Positions 14,788 through 15,356 of a DNA stretch of 15,356 nt are shown here, piece after piece. The notes under the pieces are model-generated. The model made no database searches and was not told the DNA's origin. It was given only the letters and a program-made list of their open reading frames with translations. The stretch spans positions 1 through 15,356 of the forward strand of contig JAFALP010000030.1 in NCBI GenBank assembly GCA_019234175.1, given 5' to 3'. Both the position numbers and the translations under genes were made by a program. Position 1 is the stretch's first letter. Every line of letters begins with the position of its first letter. The stretch comes from Actinomycetota bacterium. GTDB lineage: Bacteria > Actinomycetota > Thermoleophilia > Gaiellales > Gaiellaceae.

Positions 14788-15356
14788 GTGTTCAGGGTCT
14801 ACCGACTGCCGCTGCCGGCGCTGGCGGCGGCGTCCCTCGTGCTGGTGACGACCGCGCTCGCGCTCGTGTTCTTCGTCGCGCCGAACGACGCCGACCAGGG
14901 CTTCTCCCAGCGGATCTTCTACTTCCACGTCTCCATCGCGTTCACCGCCTACGCCTGCTTCGCCGGGGGCGCCTGGAAGGCCCTCAGGGTTCTCTGGAAG
15001 CGCGACCCGAACGCCGACCTGGAGAGCTACGTCGCCATCCACCAGGGCGTCATCTTCGGGACGCTCGTCCTGCTCACCGGCTCGATCTGGGCGAAGATCT
15101 CCTGGGGCCACTGGTGGCTCTGGAGTGAGGACGAGCTCGTGCTCTTCCTCGTCCTCTACCTCTTCTACTGCGCGTACTTCATGCTCCGCTACTCCGTCGA
15201 TCCCGGTCAGCAGCGCGCGAACTTCTCGGCGGTGTACGCGCTCTTCGGCGTCGTGCTCATCCCGATCAGCTTCCTCGCCATCCGGATCGCAAAGAGCTTC
15301 ATCCACCCGCAGGTGTTCACGCTGCACGGGCCGAACTTCGGCGGCTGGATCCTCGT
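14788..15356 (+). CDS. ccmC: Heme-handling protein CcmC (3' end outside the window)
   Basis: An open frame of 189 codons that runs off the window. Hydrophobic helices lie at about 10-31, 44-63, 84-101, 117-135 and 148-166. QRIFYFHVSIAF (41-52; His47) matches the first heme-ligand His region of CcmC, and VAIHQGVIFGTLVLLTGSIWAK (82-103) precedes the tryptophan-rich WGHWWLWSEDEL (106-117). That motif normally reads WGxxWxWDxRLT, so the Asp after the last Trp is replaced by Ser113. The protein loads heme onto CcmE in System I. The GTG at 14788 is the only start near the expected N-terminus and lacks a good Shine-Dalgarno; coupling to ccmB is likely. The remaining C-terminal part, and any ccmE or ccmF, would follow beyond 15356. 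Confidence 0.9.
   Translation, partial: MFRVYRLPLPALAAASLVLVTTALALVFFVAPNDADQGFSQRIFYFHVSIAFTAYACFAGGAWKALRVLWKRDPNADLESYVAIHQGVIFGTLVLLTGSIWAKISWGHWWLWSEDELVLFLVLYLFYCAYFMLRYSVDPGQQRANFSAVYALFGVVLIPISFLAIRIAKSFIHPQVFTLHGPNFGGWIL

Overview
The window is very GC-rich, gene-dense DNA, and every gene is conserved housekeeping or accessory-metabolic. It looks like an actinobacterial chromosome. The signs are a transmembrane Ser/Thr protein kinase, a class A PBP with a Thr/Pro-rich tail, GTG starts, apparently leaderless promoters and a UbiA-type prenyltransferase. A deep-branching class such as Thermoleophilia would fit, but that placement is inference. I see no mobile element, CRISPR array, tRNA or rRNA, and no gene-free stretch above 120 bases.

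Layout. (1) 36-2875 (+): an MscS-family channel overlapping a class A penicillin-binding protein. (2) 2872-4104 (-): a membrane Ser/Thr kinase convergent with the PBP; the two share a CTAG at their stops. (3) 4127-5311 (+): moeA, divergent from the kinase and again sharing CTAG stops with the next gene. (4) 5308-7170 (-): a multi-pass membrane protein with an M28 peptidase-like domain whose active site looks degenerate. (5) 7229-9311 (+): an OmpR-type response regulator and its histidine kinase, divergent from the M28-like gene. (6) 9429-13062 (+): a likely five-gene operon of an RsbW-like ATP-binding protein, a GT20 trehalose-6-phosphate synthase, moaC, moaB (apparently with a CTG start) and a UbiA-family prenyltransferase. 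(7) 13055-13537 (-): an OsmC-family protein. (8) 13557-15356 (+): ccmA, ccmB and a truncated ccmC of cytochrome c maturation System I.

Functional themes. Genes 1-3 concern the envelope: osmotic safety valve, peptidoglycan synthesis and a signalling kinase. moeA, moaC and moaB belong to molybdenum cofactor synthesis but lie about 6 kb apart. The two-component system probably shares a promoter region with the M28-like membrane protein. UbiA and Ccm point to quinone- and cytochrome c-based respiration.

Architecture. All three divergent junctions contain a TANNNTA heptamer that can be read as a -10 hexamer on both strands, close enough to the start codons to suggest (nearly) leaderless mRNAs. 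Two of three convergent junctions overlap through a shared CTAG stop, and the third has a hairpin over both stops. Same-strand neighbours often overlap by four bases (ATGA or CTGA). A perfect 16-bp palindrome matching TGTGA-N6-TCACA lies at the end of the histidine kinase gene, upstream of the five-gene operon.
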